A stretch of DNA of 64,000 bases from NCBI GenBank assembly GCA_003290165.1, contig QNQO01000221.1:62001-126000 (forward strand). Direction: 5' to 3'. A program made the translations under genes and the position numbers. Shown here piece by piece: positions 20,566 to 29,965 of the stretch. The notes below the pieces were generated by a model. The model made no database searches. It was not told the origin of the DNA and worked only from the letters and a program-made list of their open reading frames with translations. This DNA is from Berberis thunbergii (Eukaryota; Streptophyta; Magnoliopsida; Ranunculales; Berberidaceae). Each line of letters begins with the position of its first letter. The stretch's first letter is position 1.

Positions 20566-21971
20566 AATGGATCTATAAAACCAAGTACAATGAGCATGGA
20601 GAACTTGAAAAGCACAAAGCACGTTTGGTGGCTAAAGGGTACACACAGAAACATGGAATAGACTACACAGAAGTCTATGCTCCAGTGGCAAGAATGGAAA
20701 CTGTGAGGATGGTAGTGGCCCTGGCAGCTCAAAGCAACTGGAAAATATTCCAGTTAGATGTGAAATCAGCCTTCCTCCATGGTGAACTGAATGAAAATGT
20801 GTATGTTGAGCAACCGAGGGGTTATGAGATCAAGGGAAGTGAGGACAAAGTCTACAAACTGCACAAGGCTCTATACGGCTTAAAGCAAGCTCCACGAGCC
20901 TGGTTCAGTCGCATAGAGACTTACTTTGTCAATGAGGGTTTCGAAAGATGTCCAAATGAGCAGACTCTTTTCACAAAACGGAACAAAGAAGGTAAAATGC
21001 TTATTGTAAGTGTTTATGTTGATGATTTAATCTATACTGGTGATGATGAAGAGATGCTTAGCAGTTTCAAGTGTTCAATGATGCAAGTTTTTGAGATGAC
21101 TGATCTGGGAAAAATGAAGTTCTTTCTCGGCATTGAAGTGTCACAACAATCCGATGGTATCTTCATTTGCCAAAAGAAGTATGTACTGCAGGTTTTGAAG
21201 AGATTTGGAATGCTAGAAAGTCATGAAGTCAATAGTCCTATAGTTCCAGGTTGCAAGTTAAGCAAGAATGAAGATGGAGTTGAAGTTGATGATTCATATT
21301 ACAAGCAAATTGTAGGGAGTCTCATGTATCTCACGACAACTCGTCCAGACATAATGTATAGTGTAAGCTTGATCAGCAGGTACATGGCTAAACCTACCGA
21401 GCTCCATTTACAAGCTGCCAAGAGGATATTGAGGTACTTGAAGAGTACCTTTGATTATGGAATCATGTACAAGAAGGGAAGTTCAGATGAGCTGATTGCT
21501 TACACAGACAGTGACTATGCTGGTGACTTAGATGATCGGAAAAGCACTTCCGGTTATGTTTTTCTTTTAAGTTCTGGAGCAGTATCTTGGCTTTCGAAGA
21601 AACAACCAATTGTCACATTGTCAACCACAGAGGCAGAGTTTGTGGCAGCTGCTGCGTGTGCAAGTCAAGTGGTGTGGATGAGAAGGGTGTTGGAGCAGCT
21701 GGGACATGTTCAGAAGAAGGGTACCGTAGTCATGTGTGACAACAGCTCCACCATCAAATTATCAAAGAATCCTGTCATGCATGGGAGAAGTAAACACATT
21801 GATGTACGTTTTCATTTCTTGAGAGAGCTTGCTAAGGATGGAACTGTTGAGTTATTGCATTGTGGGACGAAGGAGCAGACTGCAGATGTGATGACAAAGC
21901 CATTGAAGTTGGATGCTTTCCTGAAGCTTAGAAGTCAGATGGGCATTTGCAAGGCAGTGGAGCTAAACTAA
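20526..21971 (+). CDS. Copia polyprotein, reverse transcriptase-RNase H part
   Basis: 481 residues in the same frame as gag. The reverse transcriptase has KARLVAKGYTQKHGIDY, the LDVKSAFLHGEL block, LYGLKQAPRAWF, and the catalytic YVDD at residues 164-167. RNase H is complete, with AYTDSDYAGD (catalytic Asp at residue 328), STTEAEFVAAA and the SKHIDVRFHFLRE tail. The Met is only the first in frame and not a real start. The frame runs to 18 codons after the last motif and ends just before the polypurine tract. Apart from the upstream frame breaks the domain looks catalytically intact. Confidence 0.9.
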   Translation: MVALPVGAKKIGVKWIYKTKYNEHGELEKHKARLVAKGYTQKHGIDYTEVYAPVARMETVRMVVALAAQSNWKIFQLDVKSAFLHGELNENVYVEQPRGYEIKGSEDKVYKLHKALYGLKQAPRAWFSRIETYFVNEGFERCPNEQTLFTKRNKEGKMLIVSVYVDDLIYTGDDEEMLSSFKCSMMQVFEMTDLGKMKFFLGIEVSQQSDGIFICQKKYVLQVLKRFGMLESHEVNSPIVPGCKLSKNEDGVEVDDSYYKQIVGSLMYLTTTRPDIMYSVSLISRYMAKPTELHLQAAKRILRYLKSTFDYGIMYKKGSSDELIAYTDSDYAGDLDDRKSTSGYVFLLSSGAVSWLSKKQPIVTLSTTEAEFVAAAACASQVVWMRRVLEQLGHVQKKGTVVMCDNSSTIKLSKNPVMHGRSKHIDVRFHFLRELAKDGTVELLHCGTKEQTADVMTKPLKLDAFLKLRSQMGICKAVELN

Positions 21972-22002
21972 TTGTGTATCACAGTTAGTTTAGGGGAGGC
22001 AT

Positions 22003-22302
22003 TGATAGGTTATTGCTTGTTTTTAGGAGTTTACTGAGTCCTGCTTACTCAGTCTTTGTTTTTGGTTAATAAATCCCTAGTCTTTAGGACTAGTTGGGAC
22101 AGTTAGTGATCAATGTACACTAAACCACGTTAGCAATGCTGAACGTGTGCTTCTATTTAGTTTTTCTGTTATTTCTGTAAGGCTATATAAAGCCAAGCTT
22201 GTTCAATAAGAAGTACTGAATTCAGTCCAGATTGTTTTGTTCTTCAATCCAGGTTGTTGTGTTCTTGTTCAGAGCTATCTCATTTGATCAAAGTTCTCAA
22301 CA
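22003..22302 (+). repeat. Right LTR of the copia element
   Basis: 300 bases identical by eye to 17610-17909. It ends in CTCAACA directly before the CTTCT duplication, and supplies the 3' end and poly(A) signals of the element transcript. Confidence 0.95.
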
Positions 22303-22307
22303 CTTCT

Positions 22308-22480
22308 AAATTTACATACGAGTCATAAGAATTTACATTTCTGTAATTATTTATTACAATAATTTTTACAATAGGACAGGTTTTACAGTTTGGCTTCCAA
22401 AAGGAATTTTTTTCCAGTAAATTGAGGTGATTCAAGAGGGAAGCATGGTAATCAGTTGGGAACATGGAGTAGGTGCACCA
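22308..22480. repeat. Array spacer between copia and the minus-strand LINE
   Basis: Matches 39353-39525 and 51449-51630. On the minus strand the copies at 22280-22465 and 51419-51610 give similar 61-63 residue ORFs starting MFPTDYHAS. The similarity follows from duplication of the DNA, and nothing else suggests a gene. Confidence 0.45.
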
Positions 22481-22662
22481 ACATCTATGCTCTCTTTTTT
22501 ATTTATTTTATTTTTTGTTAAAAGACTATTAATTTGCATTACTGAAAAGTGTTACAAACCTGTCTTCCCACTGAAGTAGCTAAGTTATGTGCATCCGAGT
22601 TAAGATCTCAGTTAACAGAATTACAATACCATAAAGTTTGAAGGGAAAGCATACGTCTAATA

Positions 22663-23019
22663 TTACTGATGACAAGGCGCCACACCCAGCATGTGGCAAA
22701 AAAGGACTGCTGTGGATCCTGTTTCAAAATAGTGTTGAGTGCCAGAGTCTCCCAAAAGCAAGCCTATCTTCCATTGCTTTGCTTGAATTAGAATTAATGC
22801 TGCTTCTACTGCAGCACATTCCACCATCGTACTATCTAGGATCTTCCCAACAATCGGACTAGCAACTCGTGCCAAAACTCCGCCACCTAAGTTGACTGTA
22901 AAAACTCCCAAAGCAATTTGTTGAATGTTAGGAAAAAAATTATCATCATAAGAAACAATGATCATATCTGGGTGAAGAGGATCAGGAAAGGGGAGTGGGT
23001 GGTTGGGTGTGGAGTTCAA
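22663..23019 (-). pseudogene. Degraded LINE RNase H domain
   Basis: 118-residue ORF with weak similarity to the plant LINE RNase H-like domain (VNLGGGVLARVASPIVGKI, then VECAAVEAALILIQAKQWK). The first catalytic Asp and the later DxS/Asp motifs are not evident. It is part of the minus-strand LINE and non-functional. Confidence 0.5.
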
Positions 23020-23527
23020 GTGGTGGGTTATAGCAAAGGACAGTTGTTCCTAGATCAAGAAAGTACGGAAAAAAAAACCTCTCTGGTGGGAGGGGCCAAA
23101 ATTGTTAAGCTGAGGAATGGTTCTGGGGTTCTGTGATTGCCAAGTCGATAACACTATAGAAAGGGATTATGCAGCCTGGGAAAGGGGTATTGATAGAAAA
23201 CCATTGTTTGTTCTAGGAATACCAAGTTTTATGGAAATCACGGAGAAACTTATCAGGGCAGAACTTGATATTTTTGAAAATGCAGTTGTTACGGGGTCCA
23301 CCAGACAGTCTTAAGGAAGAGAACAAATTAGGATAGTAATTGATCCTTTTCGATGGCGTGGGCTTTAGCCGATTTTCACATAAAGTTAGAGAAGGTATGA
23401 ATGGATGGAGATTGGAATCCTGAGCCAGCCAGTCTATTGGGATTGGCAAAATTTGCTAAAGACGATGAATAATAGGATACTGAAAAAACAGGTGAGTAAC
23501 CTTCTCTGGGTGTTCATCACAAAAAGG

Positions 23528-24004
23528 TCAGGAGTCCTCAATAGGGGTGTGGAGTCTGACTAGATTAGATCTAGTCGAAAAAATGTTTCTAGCTATTTTC
23601 CAAGCGAGGAACAGCGCCGAGAGGGGTGCTTTGATTCTCCACAGTTCTTTGAACAAATTTCTATTAAAGGTACTAGCTTTGAGGTTAGACGAAGAGCTGG
23701 CCAGACCTTCATTGGAGAAGGTGTTGGTCGCGCTTTTTACAATCAAAATGCCATTTTTATCCGATATCCAGATGAGGGAGTCCGGGGAATCCGAAGCTCT
23801 AATGTTAATATCCAGGATATCTTTGGCAACCGGGCCCAGAAACAGACTGCCTACTAGATCAACGTTCCGACAAGCACCATGGTCATTGTGATTAGTCCAG
23901 AGGTCCAAGATCGAGTCAGGCAGATTTGGATTTGTTTGATTGAGGAGATAGTCTTTGAGAATCAAATTAGGCCTAACCCAACAATATTTCCAGATATCTG
24001 CCAA
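23528..24004 (-). pseudogene. LINE zinc-binding RT-associated domain
   Basis: 158-residue ORF. WISDKNGILIVKSATN matches the W-x-x-S-x-x-G-x-F-S/T-V-K-S segment before the LINE zinc-binding region, and FKELWRIKAPLSALFLAWK matches the W...P...FxW block. It lacks the Cys cluster that should follow, because the frame stops at 23528. The remainder of ORF2 is broken. Confidence 0.65.
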
Positions 24005-24395
24005 ATGACATGATTCTTAATCCTGTTAATGGCTGTAATATTTCCCTGCAAAGGAAGCAGTATTGGGGGCTTTAGTTATCTGAGAAATGCCTTTGTTGTT
24101 GAAATAAAGAGCCTTGAGTTGTCACGCTCGATTTGAAATAGGAGAGGAGATGATTTGCTACACGCTTTTTGCCATTAGAGCTAGATTTTTGTTTCTAGCA
24201 GTAGGTATATTGAGGCCTTTGAGAGAAGGGGTCTGAGAGATAAGAAGTCAAGTACACATGTGTTTAGCTTTGCCTTCCCCGACTCCATTCCACCAGAAGT
24301 TACGAGAAAGAGTATCAATTTTTGTGGTGATGGAGCAGAGGAGGAGAAAAGTTTGCATATTGTACACATGGATGGAATTGACATCTATGCTCTCT

Positions 24396-25480
24396 CTTGT
24401 TTTAAGCACTTAACAACAACATACATTTAAATGAATAAGCAATTGAATAAATATGTTTAATGAATTAGTTAAAATTTGTTTTTATCTTCTATCACTTCTT
24501 TTAACAATATTCTGGGAATTTGTCATCATGCCAGTGCAATGTGACCTAAACACAAAGATTTTCGTATTTTTTTTAAGGAAACAATGCATGTGGCAATGAA
24601 GAATAATACTAGGAGACAAAACCTTGGATACACAGAAAAATGATATAGAGGACAACAAAAGGCACATTTTCTTTAGCACCCTACAAGCAAGCAACAACCT
24701 TACAATGAACAATTTCATGATACCAAGGTCTCAGATCATTGGTGCTTGGCCCATGCCATATTTTTTATGCCTCCAGATATGAATGATCCACATACACAAT
24801 GCCACAATCCTAAGCTTCATAAGCAAATCTAACAGGAGTGTTGGTAGGCTTATTCGATTCAACCAGTAGTGAATAGGTGACAATAAATGGTATGTATATT
24901 GTCAAACACAAGAAATTCCATTAAGAAAATTATAATGTACATCACTCATTTAAACAAAAACTTTCAGAATAATCGTTTGTTCAAAGAAATTGTAGTCTTT
25001 CTACCTTGTGCAATTTATATGTCATGATGTAAGGATGAACACCTTTCTTGAAAAAAAAAAAGGTTCTCTATGAACTTAACATTTTATCTCCAAATATTGG
25101 AAGAACTACCTACTAGTGCAAAAGTTGTTGAGCCTTTGATATAAGCAGATCACCTCTGCATAAGCTCTGAATCCTGATTAGTTCAAGTATACAGGTTAAG
25201 AATAGTTTATAAATGAATAACAATAAATAATACACTGACACTAATAGCCATTATTATGAAGTAACCAACTCAAACTCATATCATAAACTCAGTTTAATAG
25301 ATTTCTTACAATGATCATCAAATGAACTTAGTATAAGTGTACTCAATATAATTCATTCTGATCATAACATAAATTTCAATCATCAAACGAACTCGGTACA
25401 ATTATATTCATTGTATGTCAATACCCAAACTTAAAATTTTGGATGGTTTGAGCTAGAGTACGGGAATTGGTATAAATATG
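24396..25480. repeat. Array spacer with decayed exon-like modules
   Basis: No intact gene. It aligns with 39540-40555 and 51645-52680. On the minus strand there is a copy of module R (AWAKH motif near 24745-24830, frameshifted) and a copy of module Q near 25107-25177 that has an internal stop. This is the same order as in the better-preserved unit at 48.46-48.94 kb. Confidence 0.45.
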
Positions 25481-25987
25481 TGCGTCTGAAGTGAGATACA
25501 AGTAGTTGTGCGTCTAAAGTGAGATATAAGTAGTCGTCAAGAACAGGCAACCCAAGTGATCCTCACTTGTTATTCAACCAAGTAAAGGAACAAGGAAATC
25601 CATAGTAAACAACTCTGGCTTCTCTTCTTCCTATGTAGCATTCCAACTTCTTCTTGTTTCCCTCTATTTCTCCTAAGTAACAGCGCAATTCACATTATTC
25701 TAATTATAACCAATACTTGAATAGAATAAAAGATCGTTCCATACAATCTGATGTGTTTTTTTTTCTCCCTTTCTCCTATGTGGCAAAATAACTGGTAATA
25801 CTATAATCTTAAGTCACTCTGGAAAATCAGTTATATTTATTTTCAGTTATTTGCTGTCGTTACCACAATTACCATGACAGGCTATAATTTTGTGAGACAA
25901 TCAAAAAAATGAACTTTAACTGCGTTAACGGAGTACCCTATAGTGATAGACTCCTTGAAGATATCAACTTCCTTTTTAGGATCTCTC
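25481..25987 (+). promoter_or_regulatory. Orphan promoter block of the small-gene family
   Basis: About 500 bases of the standard promoter block, with TTCCAACTTCTTCTTGTTTC (25637-25656), AATAAAAGATC, a TTTCAGTTATTTGCTGTCG region, and TTAACGGAGTACCCTATAG (from 25925). It stops at GGATCTCTC, just before the place where other copies have the TATA box. The TATA box, the whole coding sequence and the start of the 3' block are replaced by an LTR fragment. No gene remains to be driven. Confidence 0.6.
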
Positions 25988-26217
25988 TGATGGGCTATTT
26001 TAGTAGCACACAACTTAATACCCTGCTTTGTGATTGTAGTATAGAATAAGTAGAGATCGTTCTAGACCGAGGATTAGAGGGCTTGTCAATTAACACTAAT
26101 AATAACTAAAAGACAACTAACAACCTTATTAATTAAATAATGGGGGATTGAATTTTCTAAATTAAACTATGAAAATAACTACGAAAATTATTATAAAGAT
26201 AATAAAACTAAAGGGAT
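25988..26217 (-). mobile_element. Inverted gypsy LTR fragment replacing a gene copy
   Basis: About 230 bases match, in reverse orientation, the last 230 bases of the LTR at 6117-7808. They start exactly at its terminus (TGATGGGCTATTTTAGTAGC against the complement of the end near 7789-7808) and run to the segment near 7590. There is no target duplication. Left and right flanks are the promoter and the 3' block of one array unit, with about 660 bases of that unit missing. This looks like a patch left by end-joining repair or a truncated insertion with deletion. Confidence 0.65.
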
Positions 26218-28685
26218 GGAATGTGTTATGTGCATTACGCAAGTGCAAGGAATGACACAATCACTTGATTCAAACAAACCACTTCACCAGGGCTAAAATT
26301 ATCAACTCATCGTCATTATCTAAGTTGAGTTGCAACTCTGACTCAGTTCTATCATGACAAAGGTGTCTACAATTAGGAGCAAATCAGATAAAATCACATT
26401 GTCTGTAACTTTTAAATGTCGAAACAGGTGCATATAAATTTTTATTCAAAGGGTACTTAATTTGCTAGGAAACCAAGTTTATCAGTTTATATGTTATATA
26501 AAACACCTAGTGCACTACTGCTTTCTTTTTAACAGTACATTTGCATTACATTATAGATCGCCATTGAAATGTTATCAATGTTTCATTCCCCTCCCCCATT
26601 ACACGAGAAAATTTTCATATAGTGCATTTAGTACATTAGTTGACACAGTGTGGCATTACAAAGTCACGCTACAAATATTTGATCTAATTGAGAGAATCAT
26701 AGAGATTACAATAGAGATAGAATGTTTCATTCCTTACACAAAAGCTTTGATCTAATTCAAATATTTGGAAGTTTGTTATGTGTTCCAAGAAATATTTGCT
26801 TATTTCAAAGAAGCTGCAACTTTCAGCGCAATTTAAATAAGCAAATTCATAGCTAAGAACGAGCATATCTTTGAAAGGAAATAAAAATAAATAAATAACT
26901 CTTAGCATTTAACAATTTTTTTTTAAAATGTTGAAAGTTACCTTCACATGCAATGGTTGCAGAGCATTGGATATAGAGTACCTTGTGAACCGTTTGGGAC
27001 CTGATGCAAGTAATTCATCTATAAACCGAGGATAAGAAATAGAAACTGCAAAACAAATTATTTACATCACTAAAAGAAGTTACTGGTACAATTACAATCT
27101 CACTTAATGCCAACTTCTTATAATCATCTCTAGTTGAATTAAATCTCAAGAGAAAGAGTTTTGCACAAGGGTTAATTTTGGTATGCTCTTGAACTCCCTG
27201 ATCTACAAATAACGTACACCATACTGATCATGTAGAACCTCAATAATTTAACACATTGATTAAATAATATTTTTGGTCGGTCCCAACTTGCAGATGACGT
27301 GCTAGATTAATAATTGCTAAATTTATAAATAATACATTTAAAAAAATTTATATAGGTCCCACGTACTAGACAAATTAATAATTTATCAATTAAGCTAATG
27401 TTGTATAACGATGTGTGGTGTTACAATGGCTTTTGTTTATTTAAATAGAGTTTTTGCTTGGTTAAATGTTTACAAAATGGAATAGTATGGTACATTGACA
27501 ATCACTTTTTGGAAAAATAATTAGATTCATGAATTTTACTTGTTAAACAAATACATAGAATTGTTAGTTCATAAATCGAGAAACTAAACACTATATACAG
27601 GATTAAGAAAATAAGGAATACCTTGATAAATTAATAAGTTATTAATAATAAATTATTAAATTTTTTATTATTTAATAATCTCTAAATTAATTTAGTGAGG
27701 TTACCTTCACATGGATAGGCTGTTGGGCAAGCCCTTCACATGCATAAGTTGTTGGGCATTGATATAGGTGGAACACCTTTAAAACCTGATAAAATTAGTT
27801 CAACTAGAAATGTAAGAAAGAGAAACAGTGTATAAAATAAAACTATAAGATGCACATTTTTTTTCTTTACATCACTAACTAAGAAGTGAAAATTTAAAAC
27901 TCCAATCATCATCCCAATTATAATGAGTTCTTATATTTATCCTCGAACGAATTCAATGAGAATGAAGTTTATGAAACAAACTTATTATTGTTGAATATCA
28001 TACACGCATTGCAGCAGTCAATTGGTAGAACTAACTACTATCTCCCATTTTGTTTGAGTGAGAAATTAAGTAGTCAGAAAGACAAGGCCCTGGTAAGTAC
28101 ACCTAAAGATATCTTTTCTTCTACTTACATTGTTGTGGTTACTCGGTGAAAATGACTCTTGACTTGGTCAAGAACTGCAATCCCATGGCTGCTCCTTTGA
28201 GTACTTTATTGGTTCTCTTGAAGGCTTCAGCAGTCAAAGTTTGGAGCACCATGCTCGACCAGTTGAGAATTGCACATTGAGCATAAAATAGCTTTCATAC
28301 ATGTTTATGACGCAGTCGTTTTTATATAATAATTGCATATCCAACTGACTTTTTAACATTTGTGTATTATTTAAATCAAAACGAGATTTTCAATATAATT
28401 TAAATTCAATAGATTATAACTACAGTGGTTGGAGTTTTTACCAAATACCGCCACACTTGGAAGAAGTTTAATTGCTTTATAGCCTTGAAAAGTACTACAA
28501 AGGTATTGGTAGAAATCACATGATGAAACCTCTAGGTACTCACTATACATCAACAAAAGGTCCATGATACAATGGTCAATTGTATATCTGGCAAAGAGCA
28601 TAGCAAACACATAGGGTCAATTCCTTAATAGCTAAAATAAATGTTTAAAAAAAAGTTAAAGCATGACACACACAGCCAATTCCAT
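26218..28685. repeat. 3' block and long spacer after the orphan promoter
   Basis: No intact gene. It begins inside the conserved 3' block (ATGTGCATTACGCAAGTGCAA at 26229, shared with 41683 and 53841) and aligns with 45181-46500 and 54200-55850. Decayed module Q copies on the minus strand lie near 26943-27003 and 27712-27790. At 28150-28610 are two more minus-strand segments (modules P1 and P2, listed separately). The C-run and G-poor AT tracts near 27260-27660 contain no feature. Confidence 0.5.
28168..28610 (-). other. Exon-like modules P1/P2, decayed copy
   Basis: The minus strand at 28371-28610 reads a 79-residue ORF with FQGYKAIKLLPSVAVFGKN. The next piece at about 28168-28280 reads ILNWSSMVLQTLTAEAFKR. 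The same two pieces recur at 59977-60282 and 59735-59838. A more diverged, fused version is open at 49425-49805. AT-rich intron-like sequence separates the two pieces here. They are candidate first exons of a divergently transcribed gene. I do not recognise the protein. Confidence 0.3.
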
Positions 28686-28697
28686 AAAACCTCCAAT
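28686..28697. repeat. Target-site duplication, left (12 bp)
   Basis: AAAACCTCCAAT here and at 34860-34871 flank the long LINE. The paralogous unit near 60361-60378 shows the site without the insertion (ATAACCTCCAGTTAAC), confirming the boundaries. Confidence 0.8.
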
Positions 28698-28949
28698 CTC
28701 CAGAGATTAGGGGGGAGAAGTATTAGGCGATTTTGAGGGTATTTTCGGGTTTTTCGGGTTTTTTCACAATCCTCTAATCCAGGCCGTTCCAGCTTATTGG
28801 GAAAGCATCTGGACCTCTCATCTATAGCCGGTTTGGTAAACCCTAGCCGCTACACCTCGTTTCGACCTGCTGCGACGGTTCCTTTTCTTCTTCCGATACG
28901 ATTCAGTCGCCCACAGGTTTCGATTTCGATCCGTTTCCTTCGTGCATCT

Positions 28950-29125
28950 GTTCCTCTCTCTGGCCGGATTGATACAGATCGGCGGAGACGTTGTCTTTCG
29001 CACTCAGATACAGATCGGCGGAGATTGTGTCTTTCGCACTCAGATACAGCCGACTCCGATACAGCCGACTCAGATTCAGCCGATACAGACGATATGATAC
29101 GATACAGCCGATACGATACACTATT
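28950..29125 (+). repeat. Tandem repeats in the LINE 5' UTR
   Basis: Two near-identical 36-38-base units start CAGATACAGATCGGCGGAGA and end TCTTTCGCACT (from about 28974 and 29010). A shorter degenerate series based on GATACAGCCGACT/GATACGATACAGCC continues to about 29120. Tandem 5' UTR units in LINEs often carry promoter function; that role is inferred here. Confidence 0.65.
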
Positions 29126-29204
29126 TCGGAACAGTCATTCACGACATACTTTTCTCATCCTCGAAACACGTTTTCTGTGTAGTTTTTGAGGTTTTCTGGA
29201 TGTA

Positions 29205-29950
29205 ATGGCAGAGCCTGCTCCTCCTCCCACGGGTCCGGGTCATGGGGGGACCTCGACCGGATCCCTTAAGCCCTCTTTCGCTCAGATTTTGGGCAAAATT
29301 TTGGTTGATGACATAGTCGAGACTCAGGTCGAAGGTACCCGTTTTCGTAAGGAGGGGGCGCCCGCAATCGGTCTTACGGCCTCTGATGAGGTCTGAGGGG
29401 AAGCTTTCATGGAAAACATGTCATTGTTCTCAAATTTTCTAGCTACCGACCAACTTTGACAGATATCCGTGATTCGATCCACAGAACATGGGGCATATTG
29501 GGTGATTTTTCGCTGGGATTATTGAATCAACGACATGTGTTAGTTCGTCTCCATTCGGAGGATGAAGCAAAGAAAGTTTTGTCAAGAGACTCTTTCTTGA
29601 TTCGTGGAGTTCGGTTTAAAGCTTTCCGTTGGCATGATGGTTTCAGTTTGAAGGAGGACCCTATTTCGGTCTTCTTATGGGTAGAATTACCTAACCTTCC
29701 TCTGCATCTATTTCACCCGCCTATTTTAAAAGCTATTGTGAATTCTTTTGGTGGCTATTTGCGGATGGATGATCATACCCGTTGTCTCACCCGGCCGGGT
29801 TTTGCCCGTGTTTGTGTGGAAATGTCTTTAGCGGAGAAATTACCTAACCGAGTTTGGATTGACCGAGCAAATAACCGGGGTTTCTGGCAGAAAATAGAAT
29901 ATCCAAGATTTAAATACTGTGACTATTGCTCTTTAATAGGTCATCAGTAA
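29205..29950 (+). pseudogene. LINE ORF1, N-terminal part (DUF4283-like nucleic-acid binding)
   Basis: The ATG at 29205 opens a 63-residue frame (LKPSFAQILGK is the usual ORF1 start region) that ends at a TGA (29394-29396). From 29456 another frame continues with VLVRLHSEDEAKKVLSRDSF, FRWHDGF and VFLWVELPNLPLHLFHPPIL, the DUF4283/RRM-like domain of plant LINE ORF1. It ends with KYCDYCSLIGHQ, the beginning of its CCHC knuckle, cut by a TAA. ORF1 normally coats the element RNA. It is broken by at least one frameshift. Confidence 0.75.
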
Positions 29951-29965
29951 GATTTAAATACTGAG

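Larger units (their letters stand above)
17610..22302 (+). mobile_element. Full-length Ty1/copia retrotransposon with identical LTRs
   Basis: 4,693 bases bounded by a 5-base target duplication CTTCT (17605-17609 and 22303-22307). Paralogous spacers near 39350 and 51450 show the uninterrupted site. LTRs of 300 bases each appear identical by eye. The primer site TGGTATCAGAGC (17912-17923) matches the initiator tRNA-Met, and a polypurine tract TTAGGGGAGGCA is at 21990-22001. The domain order gag, protease, integrase, reverse transcriptase, RNase H is that of Ty1/copia. Identical LTRs mean very recent insertion. Two single-base frame breaks interrupt the polyprotein (see its parts). Confidence 0.95.
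22496..24380 (-). mobile_element. 5'-truncated LINE on the minus strand
   Basis: 1,885 bases flanked by a perfect 15-base target duplication ACATCTATGCTCTCT (22481-22495 and 24381-24395). Spacers near 39525 and 51630 show the empty site. A T-rich tail at the left edge shows minus orientation. Read on the minus strand it keeps the end of reverse transcriptase (FWWNGVGEGKAKH-like remnant near 24240-24320), the zinc-binding region (23528-24004) and a degraded RNase H (22663-23019). Frames are broken between them. It belongs to a different LINE subfamily from 28698-34859. Confidence 0.8.

Noticed and set aside
22280..22465. MFPTDYHAS ORF on the minus strand, repeated at 51419-51610
   Set aside because: Both lie in duplicated spacer, the third copy near 39350-39530 is not open in the same way, and no splice or promoter context is evident.
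28797..29189. 130-residue Arg/Ser/Asp-rich ORF
   Set aside because: It lies in the LINE 5' UTR. Its repetitiveness comes from the GATACAG tandem repeats, and the minus strand is equally open.
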